In this document: piece by piece, positions 45,092 to 57,820 of the stretch | Numbering within the stretch: the first letter of the stretch is position 1 | How the letters are laid out: each line of letters opens with the position of its first letter | From: Sclerotinia nivalis | Lineage: Eukaryota > Ascomycota > Leotiomycetes > Helotiales > Sclerotiniaceae | Length of the DNA stretch: 64,000 bases | Assembly (NCBI GenBank): GCA_029531795.1 | Contig: JAPEIS010000006.1 | Span: forward strand, 2,418,001-2,482,000 | Reading direction: 5' to 3' | Program-made: the position numbers and the translations under genes | Notes under the pieces: model-generated | What the model was told of the DNA's origin: nothing | What the model saw: the letters and a program-made list of their open reading frames with translations, nothing else | Databases searched by the model: none

Positions 45092-47051
45092 ATTGACGAT
45101 TTGGTTTGATATGAGATTAGATAGATGGTGTGTTGTGTGTGTATAGGATAAGTTTGTGGGATATGGTTTCTGATGAAGGAAGATAGTGGGAAAATTCTTT
45201 GGAGGGGAAGGTTAACGGAATTTGGTTTAGCGTGTCAGTAGTTTTTGGAGAACTTAGTCAGCCTAAGATGAACCCATAGGCAAAATTCGATAGAAATTGG
45301 AAAATGCCAGATATTGAACTGAAACCACACTTGAAAATTACCTATTGAGCTGTGACGACTTTCAATTTAGTATGCTTAATATTATTGGTTGATTATAAGG
45401 TAATTAATTTTCTATCATTTCTTTTCTCACTTTATTTATTCTGAGCGAGCTTTTCACTCCATGGTACGGATGTGTAATGGCGAGATGGGGTTGATCTGAC
45501 CGCTTTATGGTGCAAGGATTAATTCCACAGGCAGAATGATTTGGTTGATGGCAAGACGAAAGCGGTCAAATAATTCAGCCAAGACTCATTTTATCTCCAT
45601 ATCTCCATATACTCCATACACCGATGTCTATGGCATTCTTCTATTGATAACCATGGATATTGACACAACAACAAACAAAGCGCAGCGAAGTAAAGGGGGT
45701 TTGCGGCCTTGCCCCCATTAATATCAATCAAAAAAAATGAACTGAAATGACGACGCTCCGCTAGTCCTTCGGGGACCACTGCTGTGGAGGCAGACTATTT
45801 GGGGAAAAAACAGCATTTATGCCTACCAGGTAGTTCGAAGCCTTACTCCCTTTACGTACGTTACATCGAAGAAATTGATGATTAATGCCCATCACTTTAC
45901 ATTCATCAGATGAGATTTTACCATTGATATAGATTTAAAGCATGAATTAATAAAGTGGATAAAACAGTATTATATCTATTTCTATTTCACTGAGCCTCGA
46001 TTAATATACAAGCAAATCCCATCTAGAAATTGTTCCAAAATAATAGATAAGATAAATGCCATCCGATCATATACCGTATAATCTCGAGAGATTCAGGCTT
46101 TTGGCATTTCAGACTAAATTCGATCGGATGAGAATTAGACCGCTTTTATATCAGTATAATATTCGTCCGTATGGAGATTCAAGTAATATCAAAAGCCCGA
46201 ATGTACCTTGAACCTTTAGATGTTCATGATGCCTTTCTTAACTCCGTAATCTAATCATCTGATAGGTAATCCTTGAAATCTTATCTGGATGATGGATGTT
46301 TCCCATATCCCATATCCGATATCCGATTTCCGATTTCCCACTTGTTTTCATTCATAGGTAAAATTATATGGAATCCTGAATCCTGTAACCCTTCCACTTT
46401 CACTTCCAAGGCTCTTTACAAGCATTTTTATGGCTTTAAATGATATAAAATTACCATCTATCTAGTAGGTGCTGAATCTGCTGATTGATAGGTACTCTAT
46501 CCATTAATGATTACATAATACCAATCCGGAAGAACCGGCTTTGAATTTTAATTCGTTCGATCGAAAAGAAGAGAAGACCTCGTCTGATTTCATGTGGCGT
46601 GGATCCTTATTAATAAGAGCTTTCCCATCAAGTAACCACCCAACTACCCGCTTATTGATGGAAAGTAAGAAAGTTACGACGACTAAAAAGCGTGGCATCC
46701 CTTTTAATATTTTTGAAAAGAAAAGTGGAAGATCTAGGAAGAGATGAGGTATTGATTTTTACTAATAAAGTGAGAGAGAAGATCGAAAAAGAAGTCATTG
46801 TCAAATTACCTACCTTTTCTTCTCTTTCTACCTATTTCATCACCTTCACTCAACTACAAACTTTCTTTATCCTTTCTTTCCCATTTTATACTTTTATTAT
46901 CATAACCACCCACTATCAAACTCAATATTCAACCACCATACATCAACACATAACACATTCCTTTCGTGAGCAACACGATAACTGCAGCTATCAATTAGCT
47001 ACTCAATTTTAATCAATTCTACAATAATTACAATACAATAAATTCTACATA
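45092..47051. other. Divergent intergenic region (TCTP and Sur2 promoters)
   Basis: About 2 kb. There are CT-rich stretches upstream of the Sur2 start (46805-46870) and a CATATCCGATATCCGATTTCCGATTTCC repeat near 46305-46340. Frames at 45536-45779 and 46504-47012 are low-complexity or 5' UTR and not supported. Confidence 0.5.
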
Positions 47052-48247
47052 ATGGCGAACCTAACCACCTTTTCGATCAATACAACAACAATGTCCCACC
47101 TTCCGCCACTTCCTTCTTACACTCTCACTCCTCTTAAACCACTCATCCCTTACATATCCGACTTCTACCTCTCTCTTATTCTACCGATTGCCGCATACTG
47201 GATTGTATCCCTCACCTTCCATTTAATCGATACTCTAGACATTTGGCCGCAATACCGTTTGCATACACCCGCAGAAATCCTCAAACGCAATCATGTCTCC
47301 CGTTACGAAGTCGCCCGCGATGTCATCATTCAACAAATCATTCAAACAATTGTTGGAGCTGTGCTAGGTCTTACCGAGCCGGAAGAAATGACCGGAAAAA
47401 CCGAATTCGATATTGCGAATTGGGCGCGAAGAATACGCATAGCGCAAAGAGCTTTACCTTCTATTTTAAGTCTGATTGGACTTAACGCATCCGCAATATC
47501 GAAAAATGTATCAGGGAACTGGCCTATGGTTGCGGGAGTATTGGCTGGTGGTAAATATCCTAGTTTAATCGGTGGTTTGGATATGGCCAGTGGCCAACAA
47601 ATTCCGGCTTTTGCGGAATGGGAAATGTGGGCTGCGAAGATAATATATTGGTATATCGTACCGGCTTTACAATTTGGGTTGGCAGTTGCTATTGTGGATA
47701 CTTGGCAATACTTTTTGCATAGAGCTATGCATATGAATAAGTGGTTGTATAGTGAGTTTTCATTTTACTGAACCTCTTCGCGTGGAACGATAATCTAACT
47801 TGTGATTTTACAGCAACTTTCCACTCCCGTCATCATCGTCTCTATGTTCCATATGCCTATGGAGCACTGTACAATCATCCCTTCGAAGGTTTCCTCCTCG
47901 ATACTCTTGGTGCATCAATCGGCTACAAGGTTGCTGGCATGACATCTCGTCAAGGAATGGCATTTTTCGTCGCCTCAACTATTAAAACTGTAGATGATCA
48001 TTGTGGTTATGCACTTCCATGGGATCCTCTTCAACATATCACAAGTAATAATGCAGGATATCATGATATCCATCATCAAAGTTGGGGAATTAAAACAAAT
48101 TTCAGTCAACCTTTCTTCACTTTTTGGGATAGAATATTAGGGACTGTTTGGGTTGGGGATACTGCGGGAAGGTATGAGAGGAGTAGGAAGGCGGCGGAAC
48201 TATTGGTTGAGGCGGATAAGGTTAATGTTACGGAGAAGGAATTGTGA
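47052..48247 (+). CDS. SUR2: Sphinganine C4-hydroxylase (Sur2-like), two exons
   Basis: Exon 1 runs 47052-47751 and exon 2 47814-48247 (62-nt intron, GTGAGT donor, CTAAC branch, TTTTACAG acceptor), for 377 codons plus stop. It belongs to the fatty acid hydroxylase superfamily and adds the C4 hydroxyl to dihydrosphingosine to make phytosphingosine in the endoplasmic reticulum. All three di-iron histidine boxes are present: HRAMH (residues 223-227), HSRHH (237-241, spanning the splice junction) and HDIHH (317-321), plus the typical PYAYGALYNHPFEG and KTVDDHCGYALPWDP. Hydrophobic segments include FYLSLILPIAAYWIVSLTF and IVPALQFGLAVAIVDTW. A second ATG at 47091 (MSHLPPLPSY) could also be the start. 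C-terminal extension after WVGD is short and charged. Confidence 0.94.
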
Positions 48248-48997
48248 ATGGTGGAAATGGAGTGGATGAACGTATGAAAGAGATGAGAGGAAAGAGAAAG
48301 AATGTATATTACGACCACCACACACACAACTGTTCGATGGGTATTTGGGATTCTTCTTCTTCAACGACTACCATTCTATGTATTGATTGGAAATTTGGGA
48401 TAACACTTTCGGGGAACAACTTTTATAGGGAAGGGAAAGCGGGCGCTTTCTATAAGGGAGGTGATGGAGGGTGATGGGGTGTGTACATTATGAAAGATTT
48501 GACAAGCCGCCAAGATGACTCGTCAGGGGGACGGTGATTATGGCGAGATTCCATTCACTTCAAGTGCAGAATTCATTCGGTGCAGGGAGTAGGCAAGTGG
48601 AATTGGGGATTGATGGATGGATAATGATAAGGAGTGGAGAGGAAAGGACAATATTCAACTTAAGTTCAACGAAGGAGATGAGGACAAGGAAGCCGGCGAG
48701 ATGATAGGATAAATGGAATGCAATGAGGATGACCATGGGGTGGATGAAGATGAAAACGGAGCGAAGCGCAAAGAAAGGATACGATTAATAGTAATATTAT
48801 AACCTTCTATTCTTGTTTATTACATTACTTCATAATATGAGATATAAGATGAACACAGAATTTTTATCCATACTTTTATACATTTTTACTTCTTATTCTC
48901 GTTCTTGATCTTGATAAGTTAATCAATCAATCTTATACTATTCTTTATCCTTCGTTTTTCGTATTTCGTATCTAGTTTCCGAATACAATAGTACTTC

Positions 48998-49045
48998 GGA
49001 CTCGGACTCGGACTCGGACTCAGACTCGGATTCACACTTGGATTC
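48998..49045. repeat. GGACTC hexamer microsatellite
   Basis: Five to six CGGACT units with drift to CAGACT, GGATTC and CGCACT at the right end. Confidence 0.8.
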
Positions 49046-49139
49046 GCACTCGGAAAAATTGGGTATGCAATTTATTGTGGGGATTTGGTGTAGCGGTGTA
49101 TTTGGTGGTTAGTGGAGTGGTGTGAATGGATGAGGTGAG

Positions 49140-49180
49140 GGACGTGGTGTGAGTGGTGTGAGTGGTGTGAGTGGTGTGGC
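49140..49180. repeat. GTGGTGTGA minisatellite
   Basis: Three to four units of GAGTGGTGT, flanked by wider GTGG-rich sequence. Confidence 0.75.
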
Positions 49181-49388
49181 AAGTAGATGGGATGAGTGGA
49201 GTGGTGTGGTGGGTGAAGTGGTGTGGTGGAGAGGAGGAATGGAGGGGATTTGAAGAGAGGAAGAGGAGGAATGGAGTGAGGTGGTTGAGGTGAGGGGAAA
49301 TGATGGATGAAGATGAGATTGAGGGCGGATGCGGGTTACGGACATATGATATCCCGCTCTACGTATCGATTTTGCTTGTGTTTAATGC

Positions 49389-49503
49389 TGGGTATTGGGT
49401 ATTGGGTATTGGGTATTGGGTATTGGGTATTGGGTATTGGGTATTGGGTATTGGATATTGGATATTGGATATTGGATATTGGATATTGGCTATTGGATAT
49501 TGG
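49389..49503 (+). repeat. Heptamer repeat GGGTATT then GGATATT
   Basis: About nine GGGTATT units followed by about six GGATATT units and a terminal GGCTATT variant. The first half has regularly spaced GGG triplets with 4-nt TATT loops and could fold into G-quadruplexes. Confidence 0.9.
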
Positions 49504-50489
49504 ATGAGAAATTGAAAAGTCAAGATTTTTCTGCCTGGAAGTACTGTGAGATTTGGTATGGGGTATTAGGGTATTAGGGTTGTTTATGAAGGAGGGTAGA
49601 AGAGAATAGAGGAAAGGAGGGGAGAGGAGGGTAGTGGAAAGGAGAAGAGAGGGGAGTGTGAAATAGATGATGTGGACTAGTTGGAATGGTGACTGGATGA
49701 AACGAAAATGGAAAAGCGGACGAAAAGCGGTTGAGGAAGAGAAAGAGATGTAGGTGAGTTGGGTTGCTGAGTTGCTGAGTTGCTCGAAAGAGTGATGGTA
49801 TTTCGGGGCTCTGAACAGGTTGGAAGTTCGCCGCTGTGTTCCGGGTGATGTTGCTTGGTGCGGTATATCATTTATGAATACTCCAATGTCACAGTATTGG
49901 ACGCAATATAAGGTTATTAATAAACAAAATAAAGAGAGGATAGGAAGTAAAGAGTTAATAAGAACTAACGGGGTAAGTGAATGGATGGGTTGATTTCTAG
50001 GAGGGGATATAAAGATTGAACTGATTGATCGGTGACTCCTGACCTATAGATGAGGGAGATCAAAACAATCACCAAAAAATGGTCCTGGATGGATGTAAAC
50101 TTCGGGGTTTTAAGAAATGTGTTGGAAATAGGCAGGTGGATTGGGTGTGAGGAGAAAGGGTTGTGGAAGGCGGGAGGTATGGGATGGAGGTAGGATATTG
50201 CGGTGGAGGGGGAGGGCAAAGAAGGTGTGAAAGAGGAGAGAGGATGAGATAGTTAATGATGAGATTTCAACGGTAACCCCGTCCTAAATTTGATAGCGAT
50301 AAAAGCACAAACCGTTACTTGGTATGATATCAGTGTCATGTATATGGAAGTTCATGGTATCACCTCAATCACCTTCTCGGGACCAATTTCTCGAGAGCGA
50401 AATCTCCGAGCTTCCTACTGCCTAGCCAGAAAACATCTGAACTTACTCTTTTTTGAGGAACTGGTATCCTGATCTTTGGGTTTATGAGA

Positions 50490-53400
50490 GGAAAGGGGAG
50501 GGTGTTTATATATGGAGGAGGGAGAAGGAGTGTGAATCGTGGGTGGAGTGAGGAGTGCGGAGAGTAAGGAGTGGATACGATGAAGGAGTGAATGCATTTC
50601 CTTAATGTTTAGGTTTAGATGGTTGAATTGAACATCAATTCCTTTGAATCTAGTGGATCATATCCTTTAAACCCCAAGAAACGGGGTAAAAAAGGTACTA
50701 AGCCTATAAGGAAGTATTTAAAAGGCCTCCACACCTAGAAGTTTTTCTCAGTACATAGGAAAACTTGATGGAGGGTGTACATAATTTAGAAGGTGGGAAG
50801 TGGAAGTGGTTATTCCTAGGAACGAATAATACACGAGGAGAAAATTGTATGCGGGAGGGCTGTGCAGAGAAGAAAGGGTTAGAGGGGAAGCTAGGTGCGT
50901 GTAAAATCGGTGGTAATATTTGAGATTGAAATTTGTTGGTAAGAGATAAGATTTATGACGGTCATGGGATAAAAGTAATGAAGAGATATGACTAATCATC
51001 AAGTGTAGTTAGTAGTTCCAAGGGGAAACTACTCCTCGGCTATTCAAAATGATAGTTAGAGCTTTGTAATGAGTGAGAAGAAACCTCATACAGATATGTA
51101 TTGGAATGAGTTTCCTTCCGGCTTTTGGTAGACCGGAAAGAAGATTTTATATAAAGATTGATTGTAGGGTAGTGTTATGAGGCTATGATATCCTCCAGGG
51201 TTTTGAGAAGAATGTAAAAGTAAATCGATTCTTTGATTTCTTGAATTCATGTGGATGGATAGCATGCTATCTTTTGGGTATTTGTGGATATAAGGTGATT
51301 CGTGGTCTCGGGAGTGGGGAAGAAGGAATCAGAGTGAAAGCAACGATATATAAACTACGTTCTTTCTCAGCGACTGGGTTTCTTCGATATAGAAGAGGTC
51401 TTTTATCGACAGAGAACTCAAGGTTGTGAGAATGGAGGGAGAGATGAAAATGCACTTTTGAGGAAGGAAGCGGGGGGAGGAATTCAAAAGTTGTGAAAGA
51501 GGGGAGAAGAAAGGAGGGTAAGGGAAAGAGTTATGGTGCAAGGTGACGGTGATGATTTAAGACGACAATCATAAGAAGTGCAACTATCATCCGATGAATG
51601 ACGGTGATAGCATGTATACACCCGCCATCATGTATTCCAGTCTAGTACTATCTTCCCGATCTCTCTTTCTCGAAGTTTAACCTCCGATCTTCGACCTTTC
51701 GATTACAAGGACGCGCGAAAGTTCGTAGAGGCCCAATCCCATTATTTTCTGGTCTCCTTTTGGAGTCTACATGAGTAGCAAGAACGGGAAGTTTATATAG
51801 ATCCGGAACAGATACCAAGGTGGGCACAATAGTGAATATGATGGTAGTGTCAATGAGGAGTAAGTAGTGGATCGATTCCTTCGATTACCTGACTCTCTCG
51901 AGCTTCATATTCATGATTACCTACACAGAGTATTAGGCCGATATCATATCTGTTCCTTTCTTGTGAGTGAATTAGGTAGTCTCAACAGTATGTAGAAGAG
52001 AGGGAACAGAGACAGAAGTCAAGGTGAAACCTTTATAAACACGTCTCAGAAAGGCTAAGTTTTTCAGTATTCAACCTTCTCAGACATTCCTACGCGATGA
52101 GCGAGGAATGCTCGGCAAGTGTAGAGATGAATCAGTCTGTGAGCTCGAGAAGAAGGCAGGAAGGTAAAAAAAATGTTATTTGTATTGGGAAAATTGGCGG
52201 ATACGGGGAAGTGGGAAGGTTCGAAGTTGGTAATGATGAGAATTTAGAACAACAGTGGTAAGGATATCGGCTATTTTCCGATTGATGATAATGGTAGTAT
52301 CTATACACTCACCATTCTGCGAAATTTCAATCTATCATTTTCTCACTTTCAATTTCTCGGGGTTGAAGGCTTGAAGTTTGCTTCTCCGAGAATGTCTCAT
52401 TGAGCCCCTCTCCCAGTGATTGCTTTGATATTTCTTGAAGGCTAACAAGTAGAGCAGACAGACAATATATAGGGTAGAAAATTTAAGCGAGAACTTACTA
52501 TAGTGGGGTGGTGACGTAATAGGGAGATAACACTACTGAACTGAAGACATCAATGTTCGTATCGAATGATTAAAATAGTACGTCATATATGAGTGAATAG
52601 TGAATCAAAAAGCCTAAATTAAACGGAGGCTAGGGAAATGAGAAAAGAAAGAAATCAAAAAGGTTTGAGGATATTTAAGTATACATCTATTATGACTTAT
52701 AAACAAACATGTGAGCGTTATCCGGTACAACAATATGGTGGTTATAGACATGGGGGAAAAGTGAAGAATGTAAAGATGCTGGATTTCTACCTACCAAACT
52801 CGGTATGTAGTTTATTTATCACTGCTGTAGTCAAGAGTGTTGTTGAATCTATTATTTTATGTTAGTCTCCTTTTGTTTGTCGCCGATATTGTTGACTTTA
52901 TGCGTCACGGACCACTGTCTCTTCTTTCCAATATCAAGCGTGTTCACCATCCTAAGTTGGTGATATATCTTTCAAAGGCTTATGGTTGCCGAGGACATTA
53001 CGAGAATTTCAACAAGTTTGGTCGGCCTAAACGCTCATTCTATTCTTCGATCTCTGCCGCGATCTCGATCACTTGCTAATTGTTGGAAATTTTCTGGCCG
53101 ACCACATGTATTTTTTAGGAAATGCTTAATCTTAAGTCACTAGATGAATAGTAGAGAGGTACTCATTCTCATGTCTTACATATATATCACTATTACAACA
53201 TAATATATTACTTATCATCCATTCGTTTGAAAGATCGATATAGCTTAATTAATCCGGTCTCGGCGGGACGATATCTAAGCCTTGATTCTTTGACTGCATA
53301 CGAAGAAAAATTGGGCATGTCTAGGCCAATAATTCTGATATCAAAAGATCATAAGGCCGTTTGAGGGGTGTATAAGGGGGATTAGGTTGTTTGCATTTTG

Positions 53401-56400
53401 GACGAACATTTCTTTCTTTTTTTGAGGTATGATAAGTAGGAGAAGGTGTTTATACATATGGGGAAAAATCTAAGCGGGCTAACACGGGATGAAGTGAGTG
53501 TGGAGATGAGATATGAGATATGAGAGAAGTGAAGAGTGAAGAGTGAAGAGTGAATTAATTACCTAGTTGCTTATGTTAATGGATTATAAATAGAAAGGAC
53601 GGAATGCCGGCATTTTTGACTTTACTTTGAAATAGGTAAATATCGCAGGCGGCAAAAAGAAAAGACTCCGCAACAAGAGCAGTATATAAATACCGAATTG
53701 TAATGCAGATAGAAGTTGGTATACTAAATAAATTAAGTTGTTGAAAGAGGTTGGTATAGGGTGACGCGGTCCCGTCCGGAAATACGCACGAGATGAAAAG
53801 CAGCATTTTTGTTGAGGAAAGGTGCGAGGCGTGAAGACTGCAGGAAGCAAAAAAACAGAAATGATCTATTAACATTAGTGTAGCCATGAATGACAGTGAA
53901 AATGAGGATATTAGATTAATTACATGGAAGTGACAACGATAGACTACTGCAATAGTGTACGTCATCATCAATAATTTTAAAACCTTTAATCTGTTAGCCC
54001 CAAGCCATATAGAGAATCCTTATCCAATTTCTCAAAGGCTTGAGGGGAATCAAATACAGAAGTTCCTCATTGAACCCAAATTGTGAGCCATTGAAACTTT
54101 GTTCGTATATTATGGTTCTAACACAAGTACAAGTGACCTCCTCCATACAAATCTAAAGGTTGAAGTGGAGTCGAGAAATAGAAAAGCGTCATGAGTGAAG
54201 CTGGGAATTCGAAATAAATCTATGTATTTTTTGTGGCGAGAATTAATAGTTTTAATTAATATATCAGCCACAGATAAAAACCGAATGAATCAACAATTCT
54301 AGGCAGATGAAGCGGGGAGAGTGGGATGATGGCATGTATTGGCTGTAAAAATAATCTGATTGCTAAACATTCTCTTGCTACACGGTCGAGAAAAATCGAA
54401 AAAACTGGTATGAATGTTGAGGAGGTTGGAGTTGTGAGTGATACGTTGGGTATATGAGGGTGGCGTATGCCAGCGGAGGTATACGTAATGGAGGGCTAGA
54501 CAGGCAAAGAGTCGTGTCCGTTGACAGTCAATTAGTTTATCAACAGCAATGCTAATATCAATGATGATGATAGAGACGAGACGAAAATTAGCCTGATAGA
54601 TTCGACAGCACTTCTAATCTCAACAGTAATAAATTAAGTAGACACGGTTCCAAAAAAATCCCTTAAAAATCATATGAACTTACATTCGGCGTGAACAAAC
54701 CACGCTGCTCTGTAAGGAGCTATATACCTTCGTGCGACCTATATTGGGCTTCGTCCGTGGTCTCCAACCTTTGCAAGGCTGTGTGGGGTGTCCTTGGAGT
54801 GATTTATATATCGGCAAAAACTGAAATAGTAGTTTAATAAGCTCAGTAGGGATAGGAGGACAATTCACTAACTTGAGAATTGAACGAACGTTAAGGCCGA
54901 TAGCGGGGTGACTCAAACATGGCTGACTATACTAGTATGGCTCATTTGCGGAGGTAGGAGAGGATATATAAAGCATTCACAGAACACGATCTTCACTATA
55001 GCAAAGTGTAAGTCCGAAGTAAACTCCCCCGATGAGGCATATATCAAAATTGACGATGGCGGCCTGAAGTTTGGTCCGTGATCCCACTGACTAGGTTCTA
55101 TCTTGCATGACGAGCTTTATAGGTAACAGGCCATGAATCTCAATTTAAGAGCAGATTTTAAAACGACGGTGAAAAGCGAATAGTAAATTACTCGAAAGTT
55201 TGAAGATAAAACGGCAATCGGTGAAATGTGCGCTAACAAAACTGATGAGAAATCAATCTGTTAATGTGCAATACATTGTCCACATAACCTCAGTTTTCCT
55301 TTTTGGTCAAGTATAATTAGGAATCTCTAGGATGTCATCTCCTAGATGTGCCTCTCTAACCTTTCAACTGTAGATGATGAAGAAAATAAGGCGAGCTGAG
55401 GGGATGCTTTTATAGAAAGGTTAACAGAATACTCGACGCAATGATTCTAGGCTGCGTTGTGAGCAGACATGCTAGAGTAGTCAATATGGATCTTAGAGGA
55501 GGGGGTTATAAAGGCTCTCACGAATCGGAGATCTTCTGCAAACATATTTTGCGAAACAATGAAATTATAATGCTAGGTGGTAGGATTGGCAGACAGTTGC
55601 TTAGTTGTGACTGACACAAGGATGGATTATATATATATTTGGCATTTAGAGGTCATAATTCTTAAGCGAGAAAAGTGCTTGGCGATTAGACGAGTGCAGA
55701 AGCGAGGATGGTGACGGTGATGTTTGATCGCTAGATTGATAACCACAGCTGAGAAATCTGATAAGTAACAACGTCAAGAACTAGACAGAAAGAAAAATAT
55801 TCGGAGATCCTTGATCATCCATGGTCTGTATGGAGTCATATATTATCAAACAGACATGAGTTTTGGGCCGTTGAAACATATTAACTTTGAAATAAAGCTG
55901 TAGCGAAACAAGAAAAGCGACGGTCTATAATTATGGAAGTAGAAGCCCGATATTCGGCGTGATAATAATTGGTTGTCATTGGGTGGGGATACGCTTGTGC
56001 GATTTCGGCAAGAGTTACATGGTATATAAAGGGTGTTGCGGACGTCGACATGGCTCTCTAGCATCGAGGTGTAAACGTCCACCAAGCTCACAAGGTTTGT
56101 GTTAGACTCGAGAATGGTAAACTTCTGAAATGTGATATACTATGCTTCTTAGTATTGAAATGCAAGGGAACTAGATTTTAATTTCTCACTGCAGGAAGCT
56201 TAACGAGCAGATGAGAGCATGAGCGTTGAAAGTGATGATTAGTCCATGATTAGTCCAAAACTTGACAACAGGACTTGATAAATATCACAACAACAAACAT
56301 AAATGACTCGATAAAAGTATTACTATATCAAAAATTCTCTGAAATAATTCAATGCAACAGACTCCAGCCGAGCCGTCGCATAAACTTGTACACTTGACAC

Positions 56401-57820
56401 CCACTCGAAACCACAAAGGATATCAACCATTTTATTGTGACTGCATTGTCCCACCTGTAGATATTCCAAGTGTAATCTGTTTCCATAGTTGGAGATCCAA
56501 AACCAGTCCAAACCATCCTCTTTCTAAAAGTAGAGCCCATCTATTCCACAGAATAACGATCCGATATCGCATCATGAGGTTAAGCTGGGTTAGAGCATAG
56601 TGAATATGTTGACTTTGAGTAAGAGGATTAGTCGAAGTCATCCTTTAGCTTAAACTAGGTATATAAGGACCTCAGAGGATGACTAGTTGATCGAACAGTT
56701 TAAGCAAATCAACCATCGAGCCAGGGGGTTGCATGGAGAACATCCATAGATTGGTGTATGGCAAAACACGTGAGCACATAGACGAGTACGTAGACAAGGA
56801 ATTCGGGGGATATTTTTAGGTAAAGATGGTATGTGAATCCAAGTGTATATATAACATAAGTGGCGGCGAAAGTACTTTTACTCAATTATCGACCGTTGTC
56901 AAAAGCTAACCACAACAAGAAAACACGACCAGTTAAAAACAACAGCAACAAACCCCCAGCTAACTTCTCCAGTCTCCCCTATTTAATAGAACCACCATCA
57001 ATTTACTCAGAATACACATATTGGAAGCACCAAGAGCAAATACAGCAGTAACAAACCTTATATCCTCTACTTGTATAGAAAGGGGTTTCTTTCCGAGGAG
57101 AGAATCCTTGGCACGCTTATATAAAAGAGGAGGAAGCTGAAAGTGAGAGGAAAAGTGGGACGGAAAAAGTGGTTTGAAGGGAGCAAATTCTGATGAATGT
57201 GTATGGATACCAATACAAATAATCAAAAATATAACGAATAAGATAAAAGGACAAAGCAAATTTCACTAATAACCTGTATACATTTCCTTTCCCCCTTCCT
57301 TGCCCCAATCTTCTCAATAATCTCTCTAGCCCAATATATAAACGCACCACAAACCCTCACTACTCTCAATCATACTCAAGAGGCAACTGGTAAGACCAGA
57401 ATCCAAGGAATTGACCTGTACCATTTCATGAGATAACTCCTCTCTACAGTTTTGATAAAGAATAGTTAAATTTATTATACCACACTGCTTGAAAAGGGAA
57501 GAGGGGTTGATTTAGTAGACAAACAACAATGATGAGAATAACAATAACAATAATAATGACAAATACATCTTATCTAACAAAAATCCTTAACAAAAAGCAG
57601 TGTCCAACAACGAAAAAGAACAACAGCAAAATAGCTCAAGAATCCACCAGAAGCCTTCGTATATCAAACCTGACTCGAGAATAAAAAGAAAAAGTGAAAG
57701 ATCACAGATGATATACTAACCTCAAGTTAACGAATACCCAGACCATGAATAAATTTTACCGCAATTGAGTATTATAGTTTGAAGGAAAAATGTATTGATA
57801 GAGAGCAGATGTTTTTATAT
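50490..57820 (+). repeat. Tract of recurring TATA-box modules, possibly a highly diverged tandem array
   Basis: More than 7 kb without a supported ORF. About 18 TATA-like words, mostly in plus orientation, occur near 50500, 50705, 51145, 51790, 52027, 52466, 53450, 53585, 54800, 54963, 55414, 55507, 55626, 56025, 56660, 56845, 57118 and 57340. Many are followed by AAG or AAGG and preceded by a purine-rich stretch (GAGGAGGGGG, GGAGGTAGGAGAGGA). One pair aligns well: CCGATGAATGACGGTGATAG... at 51591 with CCGATTGATGATAATGGTAG... at 52278; similarity continues to a TATA word about 200 bp later in both. Promoter-like spacing is seen directly; common ancestry of all modules and function are inference. 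Confidence 0.4.

Larger units (their letters stand above)
48248..50489. other. Gene-free, microsatellite-rich tract
   Basis: This is the 3' flank of the Sur2 gene followed by several simple repeats: GGACTC units near 48998-49030, GAGTGGTGT units near 49140-49180, and the GGGTATT/GGATATT heptamer run at 49389-49503. Frames here (49300-49577) are repeat-encoded and not genes. Confidence 0.55.

Noticed and set aside
49300..49577. Three overlapping frames encoding YWVLGIG repeats
   Set aside because: A heptamer repeat stays open in all three frames; the peptides are products of the microsatellite.
55030..55090. Candidate box C/D snoRNA (CGATGA ... CTGA ... TGATCC ... CTGA)
   Set aside because: The C box is imperfect and I find no terminal stem; the order of boxes is suggestive but below what I would call.
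51549..56340. Several GTGATGA/ATGATGA words suggesting a snoRNA cluster in the TATA tract
   Set aside because: Only a few have a CTGA at a suitable distance, and none has a convincing closing stem.
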